Origin: Amycolatopsis sp. FDAARGOS 1241
Lineage (GTDB): Bacteria > Actinomycetota > Actinomycetes > Mycobacteriales > Pseudonocardiaceae
Assembly (NCBI RefSeq): GCF_016889705.1
Contig: NZ_CP069526.1
Span: 9,080,001-9,144,000 of the forward strand
DNA length: 64,000 nt
Direction of reading: 5' to 3'
Each line of letters starts with the position of its first letter. Position 1 is the stretch's first letter. The translations under genes and the position numbers were made by a program. This document shows positions 8,336 to 17,668 of the stretch, one piece after another. Below the pieces are notes generated by a model, which was not told the origin of the DNA, ran no database searches, and was given only the letters and a program-made list of their open reading frames with translations.

Positions 8336-9367
8336 TCAGCCCAGTGCGGTGATCAGGTCGCGCCAGAGGTCTTCCGGATCTTCAAGACCCACGCTGAACC
8401 GCAGCAACCCGGCCGGCACGCGTTCCTCACCGGGCAGCCAGGCTCGGCGCTCCACCAGGCTTTCCACCCCGCCGAGGCTCGTCGCCGGGCGGATCAGCCG
8501 GACCGCGGCGCACACCTTGTCCGCGGCTTCCGCGTCGGGCAGCTCGAACGACACCATCATCCCGAACCCGGGGTAACGCACCTTCGTGACCGCCGGGTGT
8601 TCCGCCAAGCGGGAAGCGAGGAGCGCGGCCGTCTTCGACTGCTCCGCGAGGCGAACCGGCATGGTCCGCAGCCCGCGCAACGCCAGCCAAGCCTCGAGCG
8701 CGCCAGGCGTCGAACCGATCCGCGTGCGCGCGCCGCGCAGCTCGTCGGCGACCGCTTCGTCGGCCGCCACGGTGATCCCGAGCAACAGGTCGCTGTGCCC
8801 GCCGATGAGCTTGGTCGCGCTGTGCACCACGATGTCCGCGCCCAGCTTGAGTGGTTGCTGGTGCAACGGCGTCGCGAAGGTGTTGTCCACGACCACGCGG
8901 CCGCGGGTGCCGCGCGCGATCGTTTCGAGCTCCATCACCTCGAGCGTCGGGTTCGTCGGCGATTCGAGCCACAGCAGGTCGGCGTCGCAGTCGAGCCACG
9001 CCTGCGTGTCGGTGGGCTCGAGCTCGGTGACGCTGATCCGGCCCATCTTCTCCGCGTGGTGCATCGCCCCGCGCGTGACGGCGTAGCTGAACGTCGGCAC
9101 CGCGACGGACGAGCCGACCGGCAGTGTGTCCAGCACGGCCGACAGGGTCGCGACGCCGGAGCCGAAGCTGGTCGCCTGGCCGCCTTCGAGTGCGCCGACG
9201 GCCTCTTCGAGCGCGTGCCAGGTCTCCGTGCCGTCGGAGCGCGCGTAGACGAAGTCACCACCGGCTTCGAAGGTGCTCGTGGCCACGATCGGGGTGTTCA
9301 GTGGCTCGCCGGGGCCGTGCGGCCGCCCGGCCGCGATCGCGAGCGTGCGCGGTGTCCAGTCGTCCAT
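8336..9367 (-). CDS. Cys/Met-metabolism PLP-dependent lyase or synthase
   Basis: A 343-aa type I PLP enzyme of the cystathionine gamma-lyase/synthase family. Visible features are TSTFEAGG near the N-terminus, YARSDGTET, the cofactor aspartate region VVVDNTFATP, and the Schiff-base Lys in HSATKLIGGHSD. It is shorter than the usual 380-400 aa because the tail is compact, yet it keeps RPATSLGGVESLVE and the LRFSVGLED end. ATG at 9367 is used; a GTG two codons earlier is equally possible since neither has a clear ribosome site. It could act as gamma-synthase, gamma-lyase or methionine lyase; the sequence does not decide. Confidence 0.9.
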   Translation of the reverse strand: MDDWTPRTLAIAAGRPHGPGEPLNTPIVATSTFEAGGDFVYARSDGTETWHALEEAVGALEGGQATSFGSGVATLSAVLDTLPVGSSVAVPTFSYAVTRGAMHHAEKMGRISVTELEPTDTQAWLDCDADLLWLESPTNPTLEVMELETIARGTRGRVVVDNTFATPLHQQPLKLGADIVVHSATKLIGGHSDLLLGITVAADEAVADELRGARTRIGSTPGALEAWLALRGLRTMPVRLAEQSKTAALLASRLAEHPAVTKVRYPGFGMMVSFELPDAEAADKVCAAVRLIRPATSLGGVESLVERRAWLPGEERVPAGLLRFSVGLEDPEDLWRDLITALG

Positions 9368-9452
9368 CCGCACACCGTAACTTCGTAACCGCAGCCGAGC
9401 AGCCGTGATGTGGCGGTCGGCTCACCCGCGCCGTGAGCCGACCAGCTCCCGT

Positions 9453-12400
9453 CTAGTGCGCGTACACCTCGAACTCGTACAGCGAGTAGCCGTAGTTCGT
9501 GCCCCGCTGCACGCCCTGCATCCGGACGAACCGGGCGTCAGAAGGCGCGAACGACACGTTGTCCGTGCCGCCGTTGCCGTCGGTCACCACCGCGGCGTCC
9601 CACCAGCTTTCGCCGTCGGCCGAAAGCTGGATCCGGTAGCCCTTCGCATCCGCGACCTCCCACGAGAGCACCACACGCGCGACCTGCTGCACCGAACCGA
9701 GGTCGACGGTGATCGACTGGTCGTCGCTCCAGTCGCTCGCCCACCGCGTCTTCGGGTTCGAGTCGACGGCGTTGCTCGCCGGCGAGTCGTAGAAGCCCGT
9801 CTCAGCGCTCGTCGCGTTCACCGGCTTGCCCGCCGCCAGATTGCCGACGTTGTCGCCGCGGTGCGCCGGGTACTCGACGACCTGCTGGAACGTCGGACGG
9901 TTCTGGGTGCTGATCTTGCCGTGGGTGATGCCACCGAGCGGGCGCTGGATCACGGTGTCCGCGCACCACTGGTCGCCGGCCGAGCAGTCTGCGTCGCCCG
10001 GGTACACGGTGCTCGCCGGCTGGGCCGCGGCCGCCGTCAGTGAATCGACCAACGCGGCACGGCACGCGATCAGGTCACCGCCGCCGCAGAACGTCGAGCC
10101 CAGCGGGCTCGCGACCGGCTGCCCCAGCACCGTGCGCAGGTCCTTGCTGACGTAACCCCACCAGCCGTGCTGGTAGGACGAACCCTGGTGCGGCTGACCG
10201 ACGTGCTTGCCGGGCACCTCGTTCTGGAAGCCGGACGGGCTCTCGTTGATCTGCAGCACGTTCGTCATCGCGGTGAACGCGTCGTCGCCCATGGCCGGCT
10301 TGAACTCCGCGGTGACGAGCAACGGCCACCACGAGTCCATGATCCGGATGGCGTCCGCGTCGTTGTACATCTTGCTGCCCGGAGCCGACTCCACGCGCTG
10401 GTGCCCGTGTGCCAGCCACGTCTTGAGCTTCGCCTCGGCGTCGGCCGCGGCGCCGGTGAGCGGTGCCGTGTCGAGCACCTGCAGCAGCAGCGGCAGCACC
10501 TCTTCGGCCCGCAGGTCGGCGAGCGCCGCGTCTTCCATGGCCTGCGTGAGGTTCACGCGCGTGATCTTGGTGCCGCTGCCGATGAGTGCCTTCACGCGTG
10601 AGTCGAGCAGGTCGGCGCGGTGCACGGCCGACTTGTCGGCGCCACCGGACGCGTAACCCTTGGCTTGCGCGTTGTTCCAGCTGACGTAGTAGTCCTGGTT
10701 GATCGACTGCGGGTGCTGCGACATCGGCGTGTAGCTCGCCTTGTTGCCGTCGGGGTTCCAGCCCTGCCAGTCGTAGCCCTTGTCGCCCCACACCGGCATC
10801 ATCGGGTCCACAGTGGAGTTGCGGGCGGGGTTGGCGCCGGAGTTGAAGTAGGCGACGTCCCCGGAATCGGCGTAGAACCAGTTGAAGGTGAAATTGACGT
10901 CGTTCGCGGCCTTCTGGAAGTCGGCGGCGGAGTGGACGAAGCCGGGGTCGTTGAACTCCTGGAACCCGATGAGCGAGTCGACCTCGTGGAAGTAGGAGGA
11001 CCGCAGCGACGCGTACGCCACAGGCTGCCCGCCGATCGTCGCGCGGCTGAGCACCGGGCCGTACTTCGTGCGGTAGCTGCGCAGGGTGTACGAACCGGCG
11101 GCCGTGCCGTCGGCCACCGTGGGGGACCAGGAGTCCTTGCGCTCCACGACGTCCATCGGCAGGCACTGGCCCTGGTAGAGGTAGTAGTTCGAGTCCTTCG
11201 TGGCCGGTTTCCCGCTCGGGTCGCACAGTGGCAGCGCGAACGTGTCGATGATGTCCTGCGCCGACGTCGTCGCGCTCCACGAGTAGTCCTGGCCGCGGCC
11301 GAGCAGCACGTACATACTCAGGCCGGCGAACGACGCGCCGCGCGCGCTGATCCCCGGGCCCTGCAGCTCCTGCAGCAGGAGCAGTTGCGGCGCGAAGTAC
11401 CCGGTCTGTGGCCCGAACACGGCCACCGGGTGGCCGCTCGCGGTCTTCGCGCCCGACACGACGAGCGCGTTGGACATGCCGTGCTTGTCGGTCAGCAGGT
11501 CGCCGGGCAGCACGCCGTTGTCGAACATGCCCTTCGCGGCTTCCTGGCCCGCCGGCTCCGGGACCTCGACCTTCGTGGGTGTGTTCGTCGCGGCCGAACC
11601 GGTGGCGTCGTACACGAGCTGCTGCGGGGTCACGGAACCCTCGTCCGGCAACGCGAGGCCCTGCGGGTTCGCGGGCGTCAGGCCGTAGTCGAAGGTCTGG
11701 CCGTCGTGCAGCGTCTTCACGGCTTCGGGGTCGTCGGCCGAGCGCAGGCTCTGCCACACCTGTTCGCCTTGCGCGACACCGTATTTCTCCTGCAGCGCGA
11801 GCTTCGCGATCGCGTTCTGCACCTCACCACCGCCGCCGGCGCCGAACTGCGCGCCGACCACCGACGCGAGCACCACGAGGTCCGTCAGCTTGAACGGTTC
11901 GATGGTGCCGGCGTTGGTGATGGCGTCCACGTGGCCGGTGAGCACGTACTCGCCCGGGAAGTAGCGGCCGTTGTGGGCGTCGGTGATGTACTTGTTGATG
12001 CCGTCGACGTACGCCTGCGCGTCGGCCAGGCCCTGCTGCCCACGTGGTCCGCTGGCGGCCGTCGCCTCGATCTGTTGCTGCAGCTCGGCTTCGGTGTACG
12101 GCGCGGCGGCGAAGAACGACTGCTCGAGCTCGCGGTTCGCGGGCGCGCCACCGGCATACGAGGTAAGCTGGCCGCGGCCGACGCGGCGCATGATGTCCAT
12201 GAGCCACAAGCGGTCCTGCGCGGCCGCGTAGCCGGCGCCGAACTCCGTGCCCGAGCGCGTGGTCCCCTGGATGTGCGGCACGCCGGTGGCTTTGTCGCGG
12301 GTGATCGTCACGTCGGAGCGCGGCTGCAGCGTGCTCGCGACCTGGTCGGCGGGAACACCGAACGACGAATCGTCGAAGAACTCGCCGATCGTGTCCGTCG

Positions 12401-12692
12401 TCAGCGTCTTGTACCCGCCGGCGAGGTCGGCGTACTTGCCGAGCTGGTCGTCGGCGTGCGCGGGCTGGGTGCCGAACGCTTTGTTGCCGAGGATCTCGGC
12501 GAGCGTGGCGCTGCCGTTCTCCCCCGGGGGCAGGATGTCGTTGCACTGGCCGGCGCAGTAGTCGTTGCCGGGTAACGCCGCGGTGGCGGGCGGGGCGCCG
12601 CCGACCGTCTGGAGCAGGCCCGCCGCGGTGAAAGCCAGCGCGGCAACGGTCAGGGTGCGGATGCGTCGTCGCATGCCGGAGCTCCCGTCCAT
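9453..12692 (-). CDS. Secreted penicillin-acylase-family amidase with C-terminal discoidin-like domain
   Basis: A 1079-aa exported Ntn-hydrolase precursor. A Sec signal covers about residues 7-39. The alpha-chain region includes ITRDKATGVPHIQG and GAGYAAAQDRLWLMD, typical of the family. The putative autocatalytic cut and nucleophile is Ser407 in HGMSNALVVSG. The last ~145 residues resemble an F5/8 type C carbohydrate-binding module (TRWASDWSDDQSITVDLG and FVRMQGVQR). Known relatives cleave beta-lactams, acyl-homoserine lactones or lipopeptide acyl chains. The binding module suggests the enzyme is held at a glycan surface. ATG 12692 and ATG 12674 both have plausible ribosome sites. Confidence 0.9.
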   Translation of the reverse strand: MDGSSGMRRRIRTLTVAALAFTAAGLLQTVGGAPPATAALPGNDYCAGQCNDILPPGENGSATLAEILGNKAFGTQPAHADDQLGKYADLAGGYKTLTTDTIGEFFDDSSFGVPADQVASTLQPRSDVTITRDKATGVPHIQGTTRSGTEFGAGYAAAQDRLWLMDIMRRVGRGQLTSYAGGAPANRELEQSFFAAAPYTEAELQQQIEATAASGPRGQQGLADAQAYVDGINKYITDAHNGRYFPGEYVLTGHVDAITNAGTIEPFKLTDLVVLASVVGAQFGAGGGGEVQNAIAKLALQEKYGVAQGEQVWQSLRSADDPEAVKTLHDGQTFDYGLTPANPQGLALPDEGSVTPQQLVYDATGSAATNTPTKVEVPEPAGQEAAKGMFDNGVLPGDLLTDKHGMSNALVVSGAKTASGHPVAVFGPQTGYFAPQLLLLQELQGPGISARGASFAGLSMYVLLGRGQDYSWSATTSAQDIIDTFALPLCDPSGKPATKDSNYYLYQGQCLPMDVVERKDSWSPTVADGTAAGSYTLRSYRTKYGPVLSRATIGGQPVAYASLRSSYFHEVDSLIGFQEFNDPGFVHSAADFQKAANDVNFTFNWFYADSGDVAYFNSGANPARNSTVDPMMPVWGDKGYDWQGWNPDGNKASYTPMSQHPQSINQDYYVSWNNAQAKGYASGGADKSAVHRADLLDSRVKALIGSGTKITRVNLTQAMEDAALADLRAEEVLPLLLQVLDTAPLTGAAADAEAKLKTWLAHGHQRVESAPGSKMYNDADAIRIMDSWWPLLVTAEFKPAMGDDAFTAMTNVLQINESPSGFQNEVPGKHVGQPHQGSSYQHGWWGYVSKDLRTVLGQPVASPLGSTFCGGGDLIACRAALVDSLTAAAAQPASTVYPGDADCSAGDQWCADTVIQRPLGGITHGKISTQNRPTFQQVVEYPAHRGDNVGNLAAGKPVNATSAETGFYDSPASNAVDSNPKTRWASDWSDDQSITVDLGSVQQVARVVLSWEVADAKGYRIQLSADGESWWDAAVVTDGNGGTDNVSFAPSDARFVRMQGVQRGTNYGYSLYEFEVYAH

Positions 12693-12820
12693 GAGTTCCC
12701 CCAGGTGACGCAGCGCACGCTACCGGCGGGTAGCTGAAGTGTGAAGACTATTCGCGTTTCTCCCCTCTTTGGGCCTAGTCCAATCGGCGCAGTTCAGCGC
12801 CGGTATGTACGGTGAGCGCC

Positions 12821-13195
12821 ATGACCTTGGAAAAGCCCGAAATCGACCGCCCGGACGGCCCACCGCCCGCCGAACTCGAGATCACCGACCTCACGGTCGG
12901 TGACGGCGCGGAGGCCCAGTCCGGCAACGCCGTCACCGTCCACTACGTCGGCGTGTCCCACTCGACCGGCGACCAGTTCGACGCGTCCTGGGACCGCGGC
13001 GAGCCCCTGCGCTTCGCGCTCGGCGCCGGCCAGGTCATCCCCGGCTGGGACCAGGGTGTGGCCGGCATGAAGATCGGCGGCCGCCGCAAGCTCGTGATCC
13101 CGCCGCACCTCGCGTACGGCGAGCGTGGCGCCGGCGGCGTGATCAAGCCGAACGAGACGCTGATCTTCGTCGTCGACCTGGTCGGCGTGAACTGA
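12821..13195 (+). CDS. FKBP-type peptidyl-prolyl isomerase
   Basis: A 124-aa cytoplasmic single-domain FKBP. Hallmarks in order: VTVHYVGV, GDQFDASWDRGEPLRF, VIPGWDQGVAGMKIGGRRKLVIPP, LAYGERG and ETLIFVVDL. The length is that of a minimal actinobacterial FkbP. ATG at 12821 follows a GGTGAG ribosome-like sequence; a GTG at 12812 would add three residues. It would catalyse cis-trans isomerisation at proline and help folding. It stands alone, divergent from the acylase gene and followed by a hairpin terminator. Confidence 0.93.
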   Translation: MTLEKPEIDRPDGPPPAELEITDLTVGDGAEAQSGNAVTVHYVGVSHSTGDQFDASWDRGEPLRFALGAGQVIPGWDQGVAGMKIGGRRKLVIPPHLAYGERGAGGVIKPNETLIFVVDLVGVN

Positions 13196-13209
13196 GCTGG
13201 AAACCCGGG

Positions 13210-13242
13210 CAGCTGGGCTGGTCCGCAGAGGCAGCCCAGCTG
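13210..13242 (+). terminator. Hairpin terminator after the FKBP gene
   Basis: CAGCTGGGCTG and CAGCCCAGCTG form an 11-bp perfect stem with an 11-base loop, beginning 15 bases after the FKBP stop. No T-tract follows. Confidence 0.65.
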
Positions 13243-13332
13243 TCTGATCCTTCCGGGTGAACCCGGTCGTGGCTACGCTGCCCACCATCACCGGTTGTGT
13301 TGGTCTGAACCACGATCTGGGGGACAACTGAA

Positions 13333-14088
13333 ATGCGCCTTCGCGCAGTGCTTTCCGCCGCCTTGCTCACCCTCGGGGCCGCGCTGGCCACCGCTGTACC
13401 CGCCTTGGCCGTCGCCAACGGCGCGGACGTGCCGCAGGGCAAGTTCGAGTTCGCGGCGAAGCTGACGATGACGAACATCCCGCGGCCCGACGGCACGCAC
13501 TACGACAGCGGCTGCTCCGGCGCGCTCATCGCCCCGCAGTGGATCCTCACCGCGGGCCACTGCTTCCACGACGTGGACCGCAACCCGATCTCCGGCCCGG
13601 TGCCGTACCCGACGTCCGTGCTGCTCGGCACCACGGTGCAGAAGGACGACCGTGGCGTGATGCGCCGGGTCACCGACGTCGTCCAGGCCGGCACCAACGA
13701 CATCGCGCTGGCCAAGCTGGACAAGCCCGTCCGCGGAATCACGCCGCTGAAGGTCAGCCACACGACGCCGGTCATCGGCCAGCCGCTGACACTCGCCGGC
13801 TGGGGCAGCCTGAGCGCCGTGGACCCGGCGCCGTCGACGAAGTTGCAGCAGGGCACGGTCGCGGTTGGCGAGGTCGCGGCCACCACGCTCGGCGTGCACG
13901 GCGTCGCGCCGGCCGCGGACACCAGCGCCTGCCTGTACGACTCGGGCGCGCCGTACTTCGTCGCTTCCGGTCGGGGTGGGCGAATCGTCGCGGTGGAATC
14001 CGAAGGCCCGGATTGCCCGCACGCGGACGCGGAGACGACCTCGCGCGTCGACGTCGTCGCCGACTGGATCACCGACACGATCCACTAG
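13333..14088 (+). CDS. Secreted trypsin-like (S1) protein, copy 1
   Basis: A 251-aa chymotrypsin-fold protein with a Sec signal (cut after about residue 26, ALA-VANG). His76 (TAGHC), Asp123 (NDIAL) and Ser204 (YDSGAP) mark the triad, and four Cys can form two disulfides. The usual GDSGGP around the nucleophile reads YDSGAP, so the oxyanion-hole Gly is Tyr here. Mature protein would begin near VANGADV rather than the IVGG of activated trypsins. It is the first of a tandem pair of identical length. It could be a working protease of altered specificity or a proteolytically weak homologue. Confidence 0.88.
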   Translation: MRLRAVLSAALLTLGAALATAVPALAVANGADVPQGKFEFAAKLTMTNIPRPDGTHYDSGCSGALIAPQWILTAGHCFHDVDRNPISGPVPYPTSVLLGTTVQKDDRGVMRRVTDVVQAGTNDIALAKLDKPVRGITPLKVSHTTPVIGQPLTLAGWGSLSAVDPAPSTKLQQGTVAVGEVAATTLGVHGVAPAADTSACLYDSGAPYFVASGRGGRIVAVESEGPDCPHADAETTSRVDVVADWITDTIH

Positions 14089-14105
14089 CCCGACTACCAG
14101 AAACC

Positions 14106-14141
14106 AGGCCCCACGCACAGGTCGTGGGGCCTTTTTCTTTC
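14106..14141 (+). terminator. Strong intrinsic terminator between the protease paralogues
   Basis: AGGCCCCACG and CGTGGGGCCT form a 10-bp perfect stem with a 7-base loop, followed by TTTTCTTTC. It lies 18 bases past the first protease stop, so the two paralogues are separate transcription units despite adjacency. Confidence 0.92.
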
Positions 14142-14232
14142 GCCCGACAAGGGAATTCCTGACCCGGGGGTAGCTGGTTAGCGTTGAGGGTCGATCATCG
14201 GCGCCCCGCCGGTGACCCGACGAAGGGAAAGA

Positions 14233-14988
14233 ATGCGCGTCCGCGCCGCACTCACCGCAGCAGCCCTCCTGTCCCTCCTCCCCGTCCTCACTGCCGCGCC
14301 GGCGCTGGCCGTCGCCGACGGGGCCGACGTGGCCCCGGGCCAGTTCGGCTTCACCGCCAAGCTGACCATGGCGAGCATCCCGCGTCCGGACGGCAGCACG
14401 TACACGAGCTTCTGCACCGGCTCGCTCGTCGCTCCACAGTGGATCCTCACGACCGGCCACTGCTTCCACGACGCGCAGCGCAACCGGGTGTCCGGCCCCG
14501 TGCCGTACCCGACCACGGTCACGCTCGGCCTGGTCGACGAAAGCAAGGAACAGGGCGTCACGCGCACGGGGACACAGGTGCTTCAGTCGGCGGAGAACGA
14601 CGTCGCGCTGCTGCAGCTCGACAGCGCGGTCCCCGGCATCACGCCGCTCACGGTCAACCGCCTCGCCCCGGCCACGGGCCAGCGCCTCACCCTCGCCGGC
14701 TGGGGCAGCAAGACGCCGAAGAACCCCGTGCCGTCCTCGAAACTGCAGCAGGGCACGGTGCAGATCTCGACCGTCGGCAGCACGACGGTCGGCGTCCGCG
14801 GCGTCGCGCCCGCCGCGACGACCAGCGCGTGCGTCTACGACTCCGGCGCGCCCTACTTCATCCCCGCGGGCTCGGGGGGCCAGCTCGTCTCCGTCGAAAC
14901 GACCGGCCCGGACTGCCCGCACACCACCGCCGAAACGACCTCGCGCGTGGACGTGATCGCGGACTGGATCGCCGACCGCACGAAGTGA
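14233..14988 (+). CDS. Secreted trypsin-like (S1) protein, copy 2
   Basis: Paralogue of the preceding gene with the same 251-aa length and collinear motifs: signal peptide, His76 in TTGHC, Asp123 in NDVAL, Ser204 in YDSGAP. ATG at 14233 is chosen because GAAGGGAAAG precedes it and the signal peptide begins there; an earlier in-frame ATG would add seven residues. The altered oxyanion motif YDSGAP is shared with copy 1, so it predates the duplication and is conserved rather than a random lesion. It carries its own promoter region and terminator. Confidence 0.88.
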   Translation: MRVRAALTAAALLSLLPVLTAAPALAVADGADVAPGQFGFTAKLTMASIPRPDGSTYTSFCTGSLVAPQWILTTGHCFHDAQRNRVSGPVPYPTTVTLGLVDESKEQGVTRTGTQVLQSAENDVALLQLDSAVPGITPLTVNRLAPATGQRLTLAGWGSKTPKNPVPSSKLQQGTVQISTVGSTTVGVRGVAPAATTSACVYDSGAPYFIPAGSGGQLVSVETTGPDCPHTTAETTSRVDVIADWIADRTK

Positions 14989-14998
14989 GCCGGTGACC

Positions 14999-15035
14999 GG
15001 CGCGGAGAGCGATGAGCAGGCTCGCTCTCCGCGCC
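14999..15035 (+). terminator. Long hairpin after protease copy 2
   Basis: GGCGCGGAGAGCGA and TCGCTCTCCGCGCC pair as a 14-bp perfect stem with a 9-base loop, starting 11 bases past the stop. A second short hairpin, GCGGTG-TTTT-CACCGC, follows at 15044-15059. Neither has a T-tract. Confidence 0.75.
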
Positions 15036-15131
15036 CGGCCCCTGCGGTGTTTTCACCGCGAGCCCGGCTGTCGGATTAACCCGCGGATTCCGCGAGTGGT
15101 GCCACCTTCGGCGGACGCGATTGTTCCGGCC

Positions 15132-15299
15132 TTACTCGTCCTTTTTCTTCGGCAGCTGGTCGGCGGCTTTTTTACCCGCCGGACCGAGCTTGTTCAACAC
15201 CGAGCGCACGCCGCTGACCACGGCGTCGCCGACGTGATTCGGGTGGTCGTCGTCCGGGTCGCCGATGCCGCCGGCCGCGCCGCTGGAACCGGAATCCAT
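15132..15299 (-). CDS. Small acidic/basic hypothetical protein, 55 aa
   Basis: I do not recognise this protein. The ATG at 15299 has a well-spaced GGGAGA ribosome site, unlike the longer frame upstream, which runs through AT-richer leader. The product has a Gly/Asp-rich N-terminus (GGIGDPDDDHP) and a Lys-rich C-terminus (PKKKDE), with no membrane segment. It is flanked upstream by a notably AT-rich leader (15300-15380), suggesting a real promoter region. It may be a small conserved actinobacterial protein; there is no functional clue. Confidence 0.55.
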   Translation of the reverse strand: MDSGSSGAAGGIGDPDDDHPNHVGDAVVSGVRSVLNKLGPAGKKAADQLPKKKDE

Positions 15300-15439
15300 G
15301 TCTTTCTCCCCAACTTGTGGTGTTCTTCGTTTTATCGTATCCGAAAAAATCCCGACCCAATTAATGGTACGCAGCCGCTGCGGCCACAACAACCGCGCGA
15401 TTTACGCCTCCTCTGCCGGAACTGCGCCGATCGGGTTGT

Positions 15440-17383
15440 TCATCAGGTGGACGTGCTGAAAAGCCGCCCGATAGGGCGAAACACGGCGCGCCGATTCCCG
15501 GTACTTCGACCAGAACCGCTCGGCATACCGACGGCGCGCCCACGTGCTCGCTCTCCCCGGGCCACGTTTGCGCCCAGACGGCCCACCTGACGCACCGCGC
15601 CCGGGTCGTCGGGACGAGCGGTGGCGGCCGCCGGGCGACCGTCCGCGCGCCGCGCGGCCCGTACTGGTGCAGGAAGCCCACCTGCAGTTCGGAGCGGCAA
15701 CCCTTCGACGATCGCCGTGGTGCGCGCCGCGGGATGCGTGATGCGGCGAGCCGACGCGCGGCCCGCCGGCAACTGCAACGCGGTCTCGCTGCCCAGGTGC
15801 GCCATGCGCTCGGCGAACTCCACCCCGTCTTGGCCGCGGAACTTCGCCAGTTCCGGTTCATACCGGCACTTCACGACTTCGGCGCCGCGGGCGGCGAACC
15901 GCTGGTCCAGCTCCGCCTCGACGTCGGCCGCCGCTTCGGGTGCGGAACTCGGTGACGCGCCGGGCATCCGCGCGCGCCGGGCAGCGCTTCGGTGAGTTCG
16001 AGACGGCCAGGCCTTTCAGCGCCGTCCACGCCGCGAGCGGGTGGGCGAAGCTGAGCCACTGCGGTTTGCCCTGCGGGATCCCGCCCGCGGCCGGGCCGCG
16101 GACGAACACCTGCTCGGGCAGACCGTGTTGCAAGGAACATCCGGTCGGCGCGGAGGAAGTCGACGTCGGGTCCACGGGACACCGATGGGAGAGCCGACGC
16201 GGGCAGCGTCCAGCGAGCACGGCGCAGCACGAGCCGGCCGTCGATCACGCGCTCGCGGAACCCCGGTTCGCCGGCCGGCGCCCACAGGCCAAGCGACAGA
16301 ACCGGATCGAGAGCAGCCGCGGCACGCGGGCAGGTGCACGGGCACAGCGCCGAGGTAGCTCAGCGCGGCGGGACGGCCCGCCGGGTCGAGGACTTCGAGC
16401 GTGCCGGTGGCCAGGTCGTGGCACACGCGGAAGCAGTCGATCGAAACGCCGCCGTACGGCCGCGCCGTGCCCGAGACCAGCGCCGGCGCCGAGCGCACCC
16501 GCGGGCCGCTGGGTGTCGCTCCGGTCGGCGTGCGCCGTCACCTGGTACACCGCGCAACCGGGAACCGCTTCTCGTGCAACGAAGTCATCGCCGCTTCGAC
16601 GCGGTCGGCCAACCCGGGCACGCCGGCCAGCGCGCCACCGCGCCGAGGTACCCGGGGTGTACCTGGTTGACCACGAGCACGTCGCTCGCGACCTGCCAGA
16701 AGACCGAGTGCGCTGGGCGGCCGACGCTTGCGCCGGCGACGTCGCGCACCTGCGGGTCGGGCACGGCGCACCGCGGCAGCGACCGCATCGGGTCCAGGTC
16801 ACGCGGAACGCGAACTCCGCCAGGTCGGCGACACCACCGTTTCCGCAGTGGTGCAAGAAGAACCCGCACCAGGTCGAAGTAGCCCGCGCTCGGCCGAGCG
16901 CAGCAGGCCGTCGAGCCGGCCGAACTCACCGGCGACCCACGCGGGCGGCGTGGTTTCCGCTCCGGTCCGTGCGCGACGGTCTCGTGCACCAGTCCCAGCC
17001 CGTCGAGCCAGCCGGCGCGCACCCGATCGCTTTTGGCCAGTGCCCTGCGCAGCCGCCCGCGCAACGGCGAGCACCGCGTCCGCGAGCCGGCGGCCGTCCG
17101 CGCCACCGGCCGTCTCGGCCAGCGCGAGATGCCCCACTCGGTGACGTGCCGGGGCTCGGTCAGCCGCCACGGCAGCGCCAGGAGCAGCAAGCCCTGGTCC
17201 AGCAGCCGGCGCAGGTCGTCTGGCGAGCAGCCCAGCTCCGCGGCCAGCCCCCGTAGCCGCCGCGCTTTCGCGTTCACCGAGATCGCGCCAGTGCACCTTC
17301 CGCGACCACAGGAACCAGGTGTAGCGCCACCAGCCGAGCGTTCGGTTCGTCCGGGTGAGCGCGGGTGCTGCTGCGGTCCTCAC
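15440..17383 (-). pseudogene. Fragmented LanB-type (lantibiotic dehydratase) RiPP enzyme remnant
   Basis: No single frame is open here, but reading across frames on the minus strand gives a recognisable order. A GTG at 17383 starts TLGWWRYTWFLW; LAAELGCSPDDLRRLLDQG and VNQVHPGYLG follow; then YGGVSIDCFRVCHDLATG with LSYLGAVPVHLPA; then LVLRRARWTLPA, HGLPEQVFVRGP, ELTEALPGA; and finally YEPELAKFRGQDGVEFAERM. The last four resemble the C-terminal part of LanB dehydratases and the attached thiopeptide-type (SpaB_C) domain. At least five frame changes are needed. It follows directly on an ABC ATPase C-terminus. The family call is from motif memory and moderately secure; inactivity is clear unless the sequence is poor here. 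Confidence 0.5.
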
Positions 17384-17660
17384 CGCTCCTTCGCGGTCGT
17401 GGCAAGCGCTGACTCGTCGGCCACCTCGAAAACGACGTCTTCCAGCGAGTTCCGCCGCACCTCAAGGTCCGAAATCTGCCCGCCCGGTGTGCCAGTCGAG
17501 CAACGTGCGGCGGTCACCCTGCGGGTCGGTGCTGCTCGTCTCGTCGCGGCGGCCGTCTCCGGCTACGCCGGCCACCTCGACGGGGACGGCGGCGTCGCTG
17601 GTGAAGGTGATCGTCGACCCGTGATCGGCGCCGATGACCTCGAGGGTGCTGTTGGTGGCT
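17380..17660 (-). pseudogene. C-terminal fragment of an ABC exporter ATPase
   Basis: Reading the minus strand, VIGADHGSTITFTSD then (one frame change near 17480) ISDLEVRRNSLEDVVFEV ends at a stop at 17380-17382 that overlaps the GTG of the LanB remnant. This is the usual regulatory tail of drug- or antibiotic-exporting ABC ATPases (compare VRRPTLDDVFLALT). The nucleotide-binding part expected upstream on the same strand is missing; a matching piece lies beside it on the opposite strand. Confidence 0.55.
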
Positions 17661-17668
17661 GACCTAGC

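Noticed and set aside
10620..12575. 651-codon open frame on the plus strand opposite the acylase gene
   Set aside because: It is antisense to a full, motif-complete acylase; its composition (Arg/Val/Gly runs) is that of a GC-rich shadow frame and shows no family motif.
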